Shown: one piece after another, positions 22,488-35,247 of the stretch
How positions within the stretch are numbered: the first letter of the stretch is position 1
Layout: each line of letters opens with the position of its first letter
Source: Apostichopus japonicus
Lineage: Eukaryota; Echinodermata; Holothuroidea; Aspidochirotida; Stichopodidae
Reading direction: 5' to 3'
Assembly: GCF_037975245.1 (NCBI RefSeq)
Contig: NC_092579.1
Coordinates: 27,081,666-27,145,665 of the forward strand
DNA length: 64,000 bases
Notes under the pieces: model-generated
What the model was told of the DNA's origin: nothing
What the model saw: only the letters and a program-made list of their open reading frames with translations
Databases searched by the model: none
Program-made: the position numbers and the translations under genes

Positions 22488-25400
22488 CTGAAAATAAACA
22501 AGGTTTGAGGTTAAAATGATGCATTCATAGTTTTAAACAGCTATGGACAACTTTTCTGGGAGTCATCCTGTTCCAAAGTTTTATCTCTCCCTACCCCTCC
22601 TCCACACCCATACCCACCATTCCCCAATAGCCTCCTTTACTCTCTTCTGCCCCCTCCCATACAAGATGACATGGAAAACTTGTAATACTGGACTCATAGA
22701 CTGCTTCATTAGCACTACTATGCCAAGAGTTTTAAAATGTCTTTGAATCCTAATTGTCACAAGCAGTTGACAAACTGTACATACTTATCATGCCTTATCG
22801 ATAACATAATGGCAATCCAATATTTGCAAATATTTAAGTACAATCACAAACAACATTAGCAATGGCAATACATCCAGGCCAGCCAAGTTGGTGTGAGCAA
22901 CAAAAATCAAAATTATGTTTCAACTAGATTCTCGACTCTGATATTCTTGTCCCGGCCTTCACTCTGATTCTGACATGGCTTGGACTCAGGACATGTTGAC
23001 TTGGACTTGATTTTGGACAAGTGAACCTGGCTAGAGCCCTGCTATATGCCTCACTATTGGTTGCTCACAATGCTCAGATCATATTAATTAGGTCACATGG
23101 GTCAATACTATATTTCTGAATTTTTAAATGGTAAATCTGAACTTCTTCAAATTGGCTGGCCTGGAGATACTGCTACTGAAGTTGTGATTTTACTTAGATA
23201 TTTGTAAAATATTAGATTGCCATGATTGTAGTTGTATAAACAATGATGAACCATATATAAAAGTGCTTTTCCAATGTAACAGCATGTTGGGCAAGGAAAT
23301 GACAGCTAACAAGGAAAGAGAAAGGAATTAAAAATTACAGGACAAACAGGAAATTACAACCACAAAAATTAAAAAATTACAGAAACACATTCAACATTAA
23401 TCAATAAGAAAAGCCACTGTAAGCTTGGATAAAAACAGTTCAGCACTGCAAGCAACAATTCCTGCTTTCCTGAAATGATGCAAGTGAAAGATAGTATAAT
23501 TGACCCATGAACAGGAATTCCGATTCACAGCCTGACTGGACAAGCATAGCCAATGTTAGGTAACACATATAGTCTGTATGAAAAAATAATCAGAAATGCC
23601 TGCATGCACATAGCCACAACCAAAGATGTACAAATCATCAAACAAGAATATGACTAAGTAAATTCAGCCTGAGAATTGATAATGGGGATATTTTAGGTTA
23701 CAAACCAAAATTATCATCAACTCATGCACCAGTGCTCAACCTCTGACCAGTGAGAACTGCTTAGGCGTACCTGACATTTATATACTGTAGGCTATCATTA
23801 ATAAGAGAATGCTGAACTTGATCTGTCATTCCTCCATAACCTGAATTTTCGAGACTCACAAAACACACATCATTTCTATTCAAAGCAGACATAACTCAAG
23901 TATCCATAGGACACAGTCTGCCCTTTTACAGATGTCATGAAAATCCCTTTCTAACCCCTCTTCTTCACAAGTTTCTGGAAGGACCACTTTCATCCCGCCA
24001 CAAATGAGCTTTCTGCCAAAGTCTAACTGCCAACTGGACATACAATATATGCCCAAAAGGCTAGGTAATTAACTAACTGATGAACAGGACACTCTTGTCA
24101 AAATGCAAACATTCTACAGCCTCTGATATGGCAAGGTTCATCCTTGGCTTGCCCAATGACAGACTGACTACCCATATCAGAGACATTCATTCCTACAATC
24201 TGACCAAGGATAATAACCATACTCACTGTCTCAGACTGGAACTGTTTGTAAGTTGATCCTTAACTGCTCCAGCCATCTGTGAGTCTACCTAGGTCCCCAT
24301 CTATCAGTCCTGATACAAGAGACACACCCCTTCACAGACCATACAGTCCTTTGCTATAATCATATCAATTAGTTCATTTTTCATTGCTATTTTATGTCTA
24401 TTCGAAACACATCAGTTCAACAGTGTTATGTGCTTTGAGGATGAATTTGAAAATTATGTCAACATACATCACACTTTTTACAAAATATTTAACCAAGGCA
24501 TAATAGTGCAACTGATGAATTTGATTTGGTATCCACCATATTGTACGATATCAATATTTAAGCAGGTAATCATTTAAACACTTTAAGATGGCAGCAAAAT
24601 GAATTGATTAGCTGCAAACTCTCCTGTCCATCAAAAAATCACTGCAATATGCCATAAGTCACAATTCATTCTCTGAATACTTAATTTCAACATATTTCCA
24701 TCTATTTCTATCTTTGCAGGTTTTCCTTAGTTCCAGTGTGTCATCACTTAAATTCTTTACTCTAGTGGCCATCAAAATCTGAGTAACTACTGTACAGTAT
24801 AGGATTGCCCCTCTGTGAAGATACAAATAAATTCAAACATGGTTACTATCTTAGAAACTTACATGATGGGTTATTCAATACATTATGGGTCCAAAAGTGT
24901 GGCATTTTGATAAAATATTTACTTTCAAAATTTAACAAAAGTACTGTGAGTAAATATTATGACACAAAAATAGTATTTTTTTGGCATGTGCTACCAAGAC
25001 ACCAAGCTCACTATCTCCAAGTTAATAAAAGTCTTCAGTCTCAAAACCTGGTTTGATTATACATATCAGCTTCACCTTTTTATAACATTTCATACTATTA
25101 GTATTATCTCAACACAAATTTGTTACAGTACTTGGCTATCAAAGATTTCAATAACTATCAGTGTTGAAACTGAAATTTCTTTACTTTTCCAGGATTTTCC
25201 ACTGGACAAATCAAAGTTATCCACTGCCGAATAAAGTTACTGACTGACTGGAATAACATCACACAATATGAAACATGGTCTAGCCACTTAAAGTACTGCA
25301 TCTTTAGATCTAACAGGAGAGACCTTGTAAACTGTGAAGGGTAATTTCTGAAAGTACCTTGGATTAAAAGTACTTTTGATTAAGGGCAGAAGTACAGGAT

Positions 25401-25600
25401 GCTACTACAATTGCATGCTGATTGAGCAGAAAAGGAGAGAGCTAGATGCTGTCATTCAAATTGGAAGAAGAATGTGAGTTCCTTAATAAAAAAAAAGGCA
25501 GTAATTTTACTTGTCAAAATATTAGAACTTTACTTCTATTACATTGTGTGAATATGATACAGTACTTTACACGAACATTTGCTACTTACATTTGTCCTCA
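22488..25600. other. No gene seen
   Basis: AT-rich, apparently intronic or intergenic. The ORFs at 22543-22746, 24805-25056 and 24986-25234 show no domain resemblance and no supporting splice pattern. Confidence 0.4.
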
Positions 25601-25731
25601 CTAGTACTTAAGCCGCAATCTTTGGCCTTTCTCCTTCACCTGGTATTGCCTGGCTACATGGTGTGCAAGGTAGAGGACATGTTTCCCACAACTGACACAC
25701 TGTAAATTGCACATCTTTTCTCCATATTTGC
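25601..25731 (-). CDS. Possible exon with a C2H2-like zinc-binding motif
   Basis: Acceptor CTCCTATAG precedes 25731. The frame reads KYGEKMCNLQCVSCGKHVLY, LAHHVARQYQVKEKGQRLRL, KY, then TAG. CVSCGK followed eight residues later by HH resembles a short zinc knuckle or degenerate C2H2 finger. A donor (AAAT|GTAAGT) lies 16-20 nt past the stop. It could be an upstream exon of the same minus-strand gene that has acquired a stop, or a terminal coding exon. Family not recognised. Confidence 0.35.
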
Positions 25732-25759
25732 CTATAGGAGACTATACGAGAATAAAAAA

Positions 25760-27320
25760 GATTGCTGTATCAAAGATTATATGAGATTCTGTATGAAAGA
25801 TTGTATAAACAATTTGCCTGTGAGTCAAAAAAGTATCTCAATGGGACATAATTAAAGTAATCGTGTGTTGAAGCCGTGAAACCTTGAGAAAAGTGAGGCA
25901 AAGAGCCAGATCATTTATAAGTCCTCATACATACATTGTCCATTTGACTTTGAAAACGGAATTTGATTTTACCCATTTTTCCGAAAGAGTAGGTGTACTT
26001 TTCACAAGAGAGACATGTTATGGTGACCAGATCAGAGTAGTAAGTACTATACTCCTGACTTATAAGAACCAACTTTGAAACATTTTCTCGCCTCTTATGA
26101 GCAAGTGGAGTGCTTTATGCAACTTTCAATGTCTGGAAAGTGTCATTTCCGGTATCAGAGAAGCATATGGCAAACATTTTCTTGCTTGTATTATTATAGT
26201 GCTCCACTCAGATAGTGTCATACAGTAGTTGTCCCAGGAAAATGCAGTGAAGAAGCAACCCTCCCTCCACCTTCCACCCGACTCCCCTCACCCTTTCCAC
26301 ACACCTACTTAGAACTGTGTAATATTTCCATATTAGTCTGTGCATGCAGTTTTCAGTTAAATGTTAATGTTACAAAGTGGGTAGTAGATTATGCAGGATA
26401 ACAGATCCCACCCTATGAGGTGAGAGTGCAAACAGTTTGATGCATATCTACATTCAGTCACATATTGTCATCAATAGATGAGATGTTATCACAAGTAGTG
26501 GCTTGAGTGTGTTGTATTGCCTACAAAGCTTTGTCCAAACATGGTTAAGTGAATATCATTAGGCCTTTAAATCATAGTTGAGTAAATTTATGCAAATTGC
26601 CTGTAATTAAAGTTACTATCCAGAACATACCTGGCTATAGGCTTTGGCCTGGCCTACCTCAAGACTCAGATTACTGGCTAGGCCTTTAGCCTGCTTAGGC
26701 CCTAGGCTATACCCTTTTGCCACACTTACTTGTACATTGTTGGGAATATGTTGCAAATGGAGAATGTGTTTGAATATTTATATAATTCTGGTAGATATAC
26801 TAATGGACTGAAATATTGTAGGCTTCGTTATGACCTAGGCCTAGGCGAACCTACGTTAGAATCTTACTCTTCAGTAGACCAAGGTAGGCTATGTAAATGT
26901 CATCTTCAGTTATTCTGGCATGTGGATATATCGTTCGGGATAAAGTTTTAAGTAAAATGAGGTGGTGATAATTGCTGTCATTAGGCTTAGCCTAAGTCAT
27001 TTCGCATCTTAAAGGACAGCCGTATAGCTGGTCTAGGCCTGGGGCCTACAGTAGGCTAACTAGCCTACATCCACCTTTCCAATCACTAGATCATTAGATG
27101 GGCAGACGACACTAAAGTAATTATATTCCTATGTAAATGCTTCTGCTATCGCTTCTTGAGAATTACCTGTGAAACTGCAGCCCACTGCCACATTTTTGGC
27201 GAAATGCGGCACACGATATCACCATTTGGAGTGATTTATGTAAACTTTATTACTTAAGTTATGTCGGAGGCATATTGTTTGTACTTCGCGCTGGTACTTT
27301 CTTGCCGTCAGAGCAATATA
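25760..27320. other. No gene seen; TAGGCCTA-rich sequence
   Basis: From about 26620 to 27070 the text is full of TAGGCCT, CCTAGGC and TAGGCTA words, a low-complexity palindrome-rich style rather than a gene. A piece near 26115-26190 (GTCATTTCCGGTATCAGAGA and neighbours) belongs to the dispersed repeat also found near 46375-46445. Confidence 0.4.
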
Positions 27321-27324
27321 CGGC

Positions 27325-27565
27325 TTTATACAACACCTAATTATATTCCAGCCATTTGATTGGTCAATTGCTCGTCGATTGCATGCAAAATCCGCTCTAT
27401 TGCACGCTATGATGATAGAACCATGCGTTATCGTTATACTTTTTCAGTTTTTGATAGCACTTTTTTCAATGGTAAAAGAGCAGAGAAACCTGTCTGTTCA
27501 AAATAATCTGTTGCATGAGTGCATTTTACATCCAATTATATCCAAATTTGAAGGTGTTGTATAAA
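27325..27565. mobile_element. Small MITE-like element, 241 bp
   Basis: TTTATACAACACCT at 27325-27338 is matched by the inverted AGGTGTTGTATAAA at 27552-27565, a perfect 14-bp terminal inverted repeat. Target duplication is not obvious. Nearby (27300 and 27660-27715) the phrase GCCGTCAGAGC recurs around the element, so a larger or nested element is possible. Confidence 0.5.
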
Positions 27566-30457
27566 ACAACAAACTGCGCCTCGTTGAATAAAACATTCCA
27601 TCTTTCAACTCATGAAATATTTGCACTATTGCACTCATAACCATTTATTATTTGTATACTGCTTGCCGTCAGCAGAGCCGTATATCTCTATATCCGGCTC
27701 TGGCCGTCAGAGCCGTAAAGCGCCACCAGTTTGATGAGTGGCTTCAGTCGATGTCGTCATTCTTCCTACTTCAGTGCATAGAAATTGGTATAGGAAGGAT
27801 GCTGACACAGTGTATCGCCGTGTGTTTAAGAAAGTTTGGATAACTGGTTTTGCTTCGATTTTTCTTCACGCATTCCATGAAGAATAGAAGATCAATCTTT
27901 GAGAGATAAATGTCACAGTTACGTTCAATGTGTTCTTCTTAGAGTTGGCGAGGCGTTAACTTGTATACTACTTTTTTTCTAGGAGTATGAACAATTCTGT
28001 GCTATAGTCTGCTCCTATTTTTGCAAGTGTTACGTGATTTCTAAGCAGTCAAATAAAACGCTTTATTTTTCAGAAATGTTTTCCGGTTTAGTGTTGTTCC
28101 TCGGAAATTGAATGTTAAGCGATAGAAATGTTCCAAAATGAAACGGTGGGCGATAAAATACCGCTGTCCGATACAGTTGTTTTAACTGGTTGTTTTATAT
28201 TAATATCTTTCATGTGCGTTCAGCGCCTTCTCTTACGTCTAGCAGCTGCAACTTCTTCGAAAATTGAAGTCATTATAATCAACATTAGTCTTTAAACGAT
28301 CGTAAATTATCTTTTAGATATTCTTATGGAATGACTTCCGAAAATTTTAACCGAATCTTACGTAAAACTCTATAAACTCAGGGATTTGTGCTAAAAATGA
28401 ACATGATTGAATTGATTGGGTTTATTCTAGGCTTGAGCAACAGTAAATATCTATTTCTCGGGATGATTCAATCAAGCCAATAAATATTGACAAAACGCTG
28501 TTACCTTGAGATAGGGGCCATTGCGAAATAAACAGACGTAAACTTTTGCTTACCTCTTACCTGCATTTTTTAAAATAAAAACAATAATTTTTGTTACAAT
28601 TTTGAAATAGACTTAATATCCCTGGCAACTTTGAGAATGCTTATATATCGAGACCTATGGTCAGAGTTTATATTATAGATGTGTGTACTGATTATGAGTT
28701 GGTTAGCATCATCAGTGTCACAAAATATGTGTTATGATTAGGTAACATTACTACCAGTGATCGATGAGTGTTCTTTTAATAATATTTAAAATGTCATCAT
28801 TTCTGCTACCTGCATACTGTCTTCATTTTAGTTAAAAGGCTATTCTTCTAATTCACCGATCTTTCAACAGTCTGTATGACACTAGGTTCATACAATTCAT
28901 TATCCTTGATTATGATTACCTTATTAACTGAACTACTCCAGGATCCCTGGATTGTAAACAAGAATTAAATGATTCCCAAAGTCCCTACACTCCCCCCCCC
29001 CACCCAAACCCGGCCACCCGCACACATGTTACTATGTGTACAAATATGAACAGAATCCTTTTCCACTAGCTGTCAAACTTTCTTTCCTTTCGCAAGCAAT
29101 ACATTTTATGAACATAAAAGTTCCTCCTCCAATGAAGTTTGAGAGTTAGTTTTGTTGACCTTGTGGCTGTAATACCAAAGTTAGTTGCAAGCAGCTGTGG
29201 ATAATTACTAACTATTTTATGGTGCAGTGTGAGGTGCACTCCAGTATTAGAATTAACAGATACTATTAGTTTGTTACCATACAAATGTACTTAAAAATGT
29301 ACATCAGTACACATGGCTTATTAACTGAGTAACTGGGTTTCAATTTAAAATCAAAACACAAAGGTAAAGCCTATAATGTCAGAACAACTTTAAAGTGTGA
29401 GTCTTCAACAAGTTGTCCTTTTCTTATGACCATTTTAAAAGTATATTCCGTTCTTGGCATTGCCCAGGAGAGATCTTTCTGGCAATTTTACTTACTAAAT
29501 CTTACTTCCGTAACAAAGTAATAGCATGTTGACAGTGGATGTGACCAGGGAAGGGGTGTGAATGGGGGGGGGGGGAGGACTGGGAGAAGCTTAGCCGCAC
29601 CAGTTGGAGGATGATAGGAACAGAGACAGATTGAGAATGGGATCAGGATAATATTTTGGTATAGACTTTTCCAGAATAAGAAACTTTATTATTGTCCTAT
29701 GTAATGTAATGTAAATAAAATCTTTCATAGCGCACTATGCGTGATGCATCTGTGCGCTTTACAAACAATCTAAAAATACAATGCCAATAAACTCAATAAC
29801 TAGCAAATCACTCAATTTTTTGAAACTGGGAATTTCTCAATTAATGAAATAGTAACTCATATTGAAGCCACGATTATTCAAACAAATTTATTCATTTTAC
29901 ATCTTTCTCCATTGCAGCACTTCAGCACTCTTACCACAACAAACGCATTTATCTATAACAGTATTTCTTCTAAACTCTCATACATATTATATAAAGTGAT
30001 TCCTGGTATTAAACCATCCTCTAATACTGCATAATACAGATAATTTTCTTGTCATATATGTCATGGATGCGCTTCAATTTGTTATAGTTTCATGAAAGCA
30101 TCAATATTACTGGATTATTAGGATGTAGAAAATAAATCATTGAAGCAAATAATAAGCAGTTACATTTAGTTTAAATGTTAACTTGAAGTTAGTTGTAATA
30201 TTGGTATGCATATATTAATACATACTTGGGAGAACGGCACAACTTATACCTGTATCTTATGCTGTAACTTTGAAATCATTCAGACCAAACCTGAAATACA
30301 ACCCTCAATCAAGCCAGGACATCAGCCATTTCGTTATTATGAAAGAAAAACTTATTATAAAACTTCCTCTCAAGTGCAACAACTCATTATAAGCAAGGAC
30401 AACAGACATTTCCAATAGAACCTTAGCATAAAAAGTGAAAATCAATGAGGCAACAGG
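27566..30457. other. No gene seen
   Basis: AT-rich sequence with C- and G-runs (28991-29000, 29566-29575). The 72-codon minus ORF at 29066-29284 has a protein-like middle but no flanking splice sites I trust. A fragment at about 29710-29770 (TAGCGCACTATGCG, GCGCTTTACAAAC) looks like a SINE/LINE tail. Confidence 0.4.
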
Positions 30458-30755
30458 TTATTTGGAAGGTTTTTTCTTAGAGTGTGGAATAATTCTAACA
30501 TACTTTTGCAGCTGTTTATCCTGTGTGAACATCTTATGACACATGAAACAAAAGAAATGCTCTCGGTCACCTAACTTGATTTTATAATGTTTGGACATCT
30601 TCGATTTACAGCAAGCACATGACTTTACCAAAGTAGGCGATTGTGCACTTTTCTTTCGAATGGCCGACTGCTTCTTAGAAAGATTCAAAGCCTCAACTTG
30701 TGTCTGCTCATCTTGTACGAAGTTCCGAATGACTTCCTTAGCATGAAGGACCACC
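30458..30755 (-). CDS. C-terminal exon with a CxxC...CxxC zinc finger
   Basis: A CATACCCAG acceptor precedes 30755 and the exon runs to a stop. It reads VLHAKEVIRNFVQDEQTQVE, ALNLSKKQSAIRKKSAQSPT, then SCACCKSKMSKHYKIKLGDR, EHFFCFMCHKMFTQDKQLQK and YVRIIPHSKKKPSK. CACC and CFMC, about 22 residues apart, form a plausible zinc ribbon or treble clef, and the tail is lysine-rich, as in a nuclear DNA- or chromatin-binding protein. It is probably the last exon of the gene whose other exons lie at 32-36.6 kb on the same strand, but the exon joins were not all phase-resolved. Family not recognised. Confidence 0.6.
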
Positions 30756-31797
30756 CTGGGTATGAGGGGTCAGAGGTAAACTTTGGTGGTGTAGTGATGA
30801 CCTGGGTCATTGACTAACAGAAACCACAGGGTTGTTAACCTCTGAAGTGAGGGAGGTGGACTTAGCCCCTGATAGGAAAGCAAGAAAATGACAGTTGATC
30901 AATGACATAAGCCCCCACACAAGCTCTCTGAAAATCGATACTCATTCTAATAAAAACTTTCCTTTGCATTAAACTAAACATATAAGCTGTTTACATTTTC
31001 AAAACATCATCCCAAAGAATAGCTGAAGAAAGAAATTTCTCTAAATATTAAAAAGTAGATTTTTTTTTGGACAGGTAGCTAGAGTAACTTTACTGTAGGG
31101 GGAGACAGCGATTATCTGGTAATAATAAATAATATTTAACATTTACAAATTAATTTTGATCTTATTTCATGTTTTAATAGTAATACTTAATAAAACTGTG
31201 GTTAGGTTAGTACATATAAATATGAAATGCCATAAAATGTAACCCTTTCATAAACATGCCTTGTAACAACTAATGATTTGTCATCCAACCTATTTCAAGT
31301 CAACATATTAGAATATTGAAACAGTGAATCCGTGATAATTTCAGAAACACATCTACAACTCTGTCATAACAAGAATGGTGTTAAAATCACAGCTTAGCAA
31401 CTACTGTCATCAACAACCACACATTTTTTTTATCATGCTGCAATATTTGAGCAATACAGATATAAAGCTGAGGTTTTGGATGGGAGTGATGGTGTAGTTG
31501 TTAGCAGGAGTCATGGTAAGTCCTGTTGATTGCAGCTAAGAGGCAGTTAGATACGTTAGTATGAAGAATACAGAACAAAACAATAAATGGAAACCTGTGA
31601 CACAAAACAAAATAAAAGAGTACAATTCTTGTAACTATTCAGAGACTATGCTTATGCTCATGGTAAGATGTAATGTGAACCACCAACTGGGTATAATCAT
31701 GATATTACAACACTGTAATTGAAACAACATTTTAAAGATGTGTAACAATGAGCAGAACTCTGTTCATGGCCAAACTACCTGTTACATCTCTTTTAGT

Positions 31798-32118
31798 TGG
31801 GAGGGCGTTGTGGTCAAGTGGTTAAGGCAGTGGACTTGTGATCTAAGGATTACAGGTTCGAGCCCTGGCCAGATCATTGCGTTGTGTCCTTGGGCAAGGC
31901 GCTTTATCTCCATTGCCTCTCTTCACCCAGGTGTATAAATGGGGACCTGCGAGGTAACTTGTAAATATAGTTGCGTGCGCCGGTTTGTGGCTGCACCCTA
32001 TGGGAAGTCCCCCGGGGGACACGTGGTTGTGGTGCACTGTGGTGCCCCAGGAGAGATTGATTGAACTGTGCACACTTTGGTGTGTGGGTGTGACAAGTTA
32101 CCAATGACCAGGGGTTAA
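31798..32118 (+). mobile_element. tRNA-derived SINE
   Basis: The head has RNA polymerase III promoter boxes: A-box-like TGGTCAAGTGG at 31811-31821 and B-box GGTTCGAGCCC at 31855-31865, at tRNA spacing. The body follows with TGTCCTTGGGCAAGGCGCTT and TTCACCCAGGTGTATAAATG, a conserved SINE body phrase met in deuterostome repeats. The region does not fold as a complete tRNA and runs on for a further ~230 bp, so it is a SINE, not a tRNA gene. It lies in the intron just 3' of the exon at 32149-32775. Confidence 0.8.
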
Positions 32119-32148
32119 GTTGTAAAGTTGTGTGAGGAGGCATTAGCC

Positions 32149-32775
32149 TCATACAAGACTGTAAACCTTCAACTTTTTAGTTGGTAAGCCTTTCCTCTTG
32201 GATGATGATCTGGTTCCAGCTGCAGGCTGTAAACTCACTGCCTCTGGGATACTTGCAGGCGCAACATCTGATGGTTCTGCACCCCTGGAGGGGTAAAGTC
32301 TCTTACGCTGTTGTCTCAATTTATCACCTCTAACAATATCCTCTTGCAATGGTTATGTGTCAGTCTGCACACTATCAATACTACTATAACTTGTAAAAAG
32401 CCGGCTCTGGTTAGCGAGTCTCTCGGCTTGAGCGAGCATTGCTCTAAGGTAAGTGGAATAATTTGGTTCGTCAAAGGGTGTTTGGCACTGTTCAACATGA
32501 CTACCTTGTACTGCAGGCATAACCCTTACAGGTGGAGGAGAAGGATAACTTGAACAACCAGCCGTGGGACTTTGTAACTGACTCTGTTTGTCTGCATGGA
32601 TGTAGTCAAAGGCTTCATTTTGTTCGGTAGCCGGTATGTTGTGATGTTCCGGTACCGGCGAAAGACTTCGACTGAGTGAAATAGCTTCTTGGATATTCAA
32701 CATCAGGGTGTTGGGTGCTGGTGTCCGTTGTGGTCTTAATGCCACAGGTAAATGGCACCGATTCATCATGTGCAT
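32149..32775 (-). pseudogene. Ser/Pro-rich exon with a single in-frame TAA
   Basis: After a CACCATATAG acceptor the minus strand stays open in one frame from 32775 to 32149 except for one TAA at 32355-32353. Before it: MHMMNRCHLPVALRPQRTPA, NTLMLNIQEAISLSRSLSPV, TPFDEPNYSTYLRAMLAQAE, SIDSVQTDT. After it in the same frame: PLQEDIVRGDKLRQQRKRLY, SRGAEPSDVAPASIPEAVSL, SSSKRKGLPTKKLKVYSLV. Both parts are low-complexity, disordered and basic towards the end, with an NLS-like KRKGLPTKKLK. A donor-like CTT|GTATGA (32155) would allow splicing on to 30755. Either the stop truncates the protein or this is a nonsense allele or sequence error. Family not recognised. Confidence 0.5.
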
Positions 32776-32839
32776 CTATATGGTGAAAAGAAACAAATTC
32801 TACACAACTCAACATCATATTTAAGTCTGAGTAGGGCAT

Positions 32840-34077
32840 AAAAATATGCTAAACAAATGGGGCTAATTCGTAATAAATTTGCATTGTGTAGCAGTTGTAG
32901 TACACATAACAAGTAACAACACAAATCCTGAAGGCTTTGTGATTCTTGCCCATATAATATGCTTCAAATTCCACCTAACTATCTGACTTATCAGTTAAAT
33001 TTGTCCAAGAATTAAGTGTGAACCTGAAAAGATCAGAGATTTCCCAGCTCTTATATGTAGCACTCGTTTGTAGGCATCTACCAATTAATTCACTGGTAAG
33101 GATTTTCAAATATTGAGGTTTTTTGACAAAATGTTTCAATATCCAGAAGAACAGTCTTTCTATGTGAAAAATAAAAACACAGATGTTTAACCTATGAGCA
33201 CATGGACATTTTCTTTTACCTATTTTGAGCTAGCAAATCAGCTCTACTACCAACCATCCCTTTAATAATTGTTATTAATGAATGAGAGCTCCATGACATT
33301 GTTTAAACACTGTGAAACATTTTCACAACTTACTGTTAAAGCAAAAGACATCTAGTATATATCACTGAGAATAAGGCCAATTTTAAGACCATTGAGATAA
33401 CCGGGTGATCCATTAAGAAAATCTTGCAAGGATCATTTGAGATAACCTATTGACCCTTGAAGCTCAGAGAGTAAAAACTGAAAGAGATGGCCATTTGAGT
33501 TTGTTTATAGAACCCAACACAAGAATATCTTTGAAGATTTCTTTCCTGATTGGCTGAAGAGTACTTCAGACCTATTGTATATTGAGCCCCTTTACAAAAC
33601 TGAATGCAAATTAAATCTCAATCATGCCTTTGTTTGTAAATAGGAGCACACTCAAAGTAGGTCAAGAAAAGGCCCCTATCTCCTTTTCTGCCATTTTAAT
33701 TACTTGTTACAAAAAATTTAGACCGTAAATTTTCCTCAAAATGAGCTAAATTTGAAGACTGGTCACATGTCTTCCACAATTTCTGCAATATCAGACATAA
33801 AATACTTTATATTTATGAAAAAGATGGCTCCAAACTTGAGGGAAGATTTAAGGCTCTTAAAATGCAACCTGGATTTTGTTGCTAGGTGTGGCCATAACCT
33901 AGCAACCAAAAAGTTTTAAAAGTTTTTATGCCCAATATCATCCTTTGAGACATGTGGCAAAGACACCATATCAATTTCAGGCAATTCTGAGAGGGTCAAC
34001 ATGGGGGCCTATGTTGATTTGGCATGGATTGACCCATATGTCAAACAGTTTATTATAACTGATTCCTTACAACTAAC
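32840..34077. other. No gene seen (probable intron)
   Basis: AT-rich, with no ORF or splice-bounded exon that I can support. Confidence 0.4.
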
Positions 34078-34153
34078 CTGAAGATGAACTCTTCTGGTTG
34101 TTCTTGTTGGCTGCTAAAGCTCCTTTCATCTGGCTTCTCAGTCTTGACAGAAA
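34078..34153 (-). CDS. Short exon of the 30-37 kb minus-strand gene
   Basis: Acceptor GTTCATTAG precedes 34153; donor TTCAG|GTTAGT at 34078. It reads SVKTEKPDERSFSSQQEQPE and EFIF. The VKTE tetrapeptide resembles a SUMO-acceptor consensus, as does VKQE in the exon near 34711-34929, in keeping with a nuclear regulatory protein. Identity unknown. Confidence 0.5.
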
Positions 34154-34310
34154 CTAATGAACAGCAAAAACGATAAAAAAAAACAAAAAAAATTAACTAT
34201 GACTTCTTAAAATAGAGGATAACAATGATGGTTGTCATCTCAAGGTTACAACTGATAAACAAACATAAACATAACTTTCTCCTATTGTTGAGATTTGTTT
34301 TTTTAACAGA

Positions 34311-34418
34311 TATGTTCTTCTGGTAAACAGCTAGAGCAATGATCATCAGATCAGTGATAACCTTGTGATCTCTCTGCTGGATGAATCCTAACTTCTGAAT
34401 ATGCAACAACCACATCAG
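34311..34418 (-). CDS. Candidate exon, helical segment
   Basis: An ACACCAG acceptor lies just before it. The frame reads LMWLLHIQKLGFIQQRDHKV and ITDLMIIALAVYQKNIS, and a donor-like TCT|GTTAAA follows. The pattern suits a helical domain. Phases to its neighbours were not reconciled. Confidence 0.35.
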
Positions 34419-34710
34419 CTGGTGTACTGATCATCAAATTCAGTTTGCTATTGAACTCTCCTCATTCCATAACAAACACACCTATCCCCTGAATGAACAG
34501 AGTTCAATATTTTATACAACTCAATGATTGAACGAGATATGAAGCTCAGAGTACAACCATTAACTTCTTTGCTACAAGCTTGGTATTAAATATTAGTAAA
34601 ACTTGATATTTTTGTCTCCGTTTATTGCTGCTTTTTGATAGAATGATATGGAAAACCAATGAATAAATGAACTCTTTTTTCTCCTTAATATTTTCTTAGG
34701 TCTTACCTAA

Positions 34711-34929
34711 TTATGTTTTCTTGTCTGCAGGAGCACAGACATCAAGTGAATCCAAACTATGGTTATCAAGAATCTCTTGTTTGACTTGGACGGGACTGGA
34801 CTCTGTAATGGAAACACACCACATCCATTTCCTTGGAGAGCAATGCATGTACAGTACTATATCTCTGGGAATCTCGAAGCAACTTTTACACTCAACATTT
34901 CTCCATTCTTCAACGGAACTATGAAACAC
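34711..34929 (-). CDS. Candidate exon with VKQE motif
   Basis: The minus strand is open from upstream of 34929 to a TAA at 34711 and reads FHSSVEEWRNVECKSCFEIP, RDIVLYMHCSPRKWMWCVSI, TESSPVQVKQEILDNHSLDS, LDVCAPADKKT. The second half looks like a disordered acidic linker similar in style to neighbouring exons. A strong donor sequence (TTAG|GTAAGA) sits 4-8 nt after the TAA, so in this frame the exon would end in a stop. Either another frame is used at its end or it is decayed. Confidence 0.4.
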   Translation of the reverse strand: MFHSSVEEWRNVECKSCFEIPRDIVLYMHCSPRKWMWCVSITESSPVQVKQEILDNHSLDSLDVCAPADKKT

Positions 34930-35181
34930 TTGTTCAAGTAATCAATACAGTGAGGAGAAATTTGCAAGGAAAATACGAATGAACTAATTTTATGTTTGTA
35001 TCAAACTTGAGAAAATCAAACATGAGGCACATTTTTTTAAACACCACTCAAAATTGAATTTAGTCAACCTCATTGAACATTGATGGGTATGTAACCAATC
35101 AATTTATTTCCCAGATACTTTTACATATTAGGCATTAACAACATGTTACAAATGAAATAAAAAAATGAAATAATAGCAAAT

Positions 35182-35247
35182 CTAATTCTCAATATGTTAC
35201 AGTCTGCACTTCCTCTAAAATTTCATCTATGCAATTTTTATCGGGCA
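35182..35247 (-). pseudogene. Decayed third copy of a 66-nt exon
   Basis: Paralogue of 35759-35824. Acceptor TTTGCAG is good; it reads VPDKNCIDEILEEVQTVTY and then TGA. The donor has changed from GTTTGC to ATTTGC, so both the frame and the splice site are lost. Confidence 0.5.

Noticed and set aside
23870-24360. GC-richer stretch that looked exon-like
   Set aside because: No frame gives a consistent peptide with splice boundaries on either strand.
26730-26951. 73-codon + ORF
   Set aside because: Falls in TAGGCCTA-rich low-complexity sequence with no homology I can name.
30206-30418. 70-codon + ORF
   Set aside because: No domain; not supported by splice sites or homology.
31801-31870. tRNA gene
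   Set aside because: A and B boxes are present, but the sequence does not close as a tRNA and continues into a SINE body.
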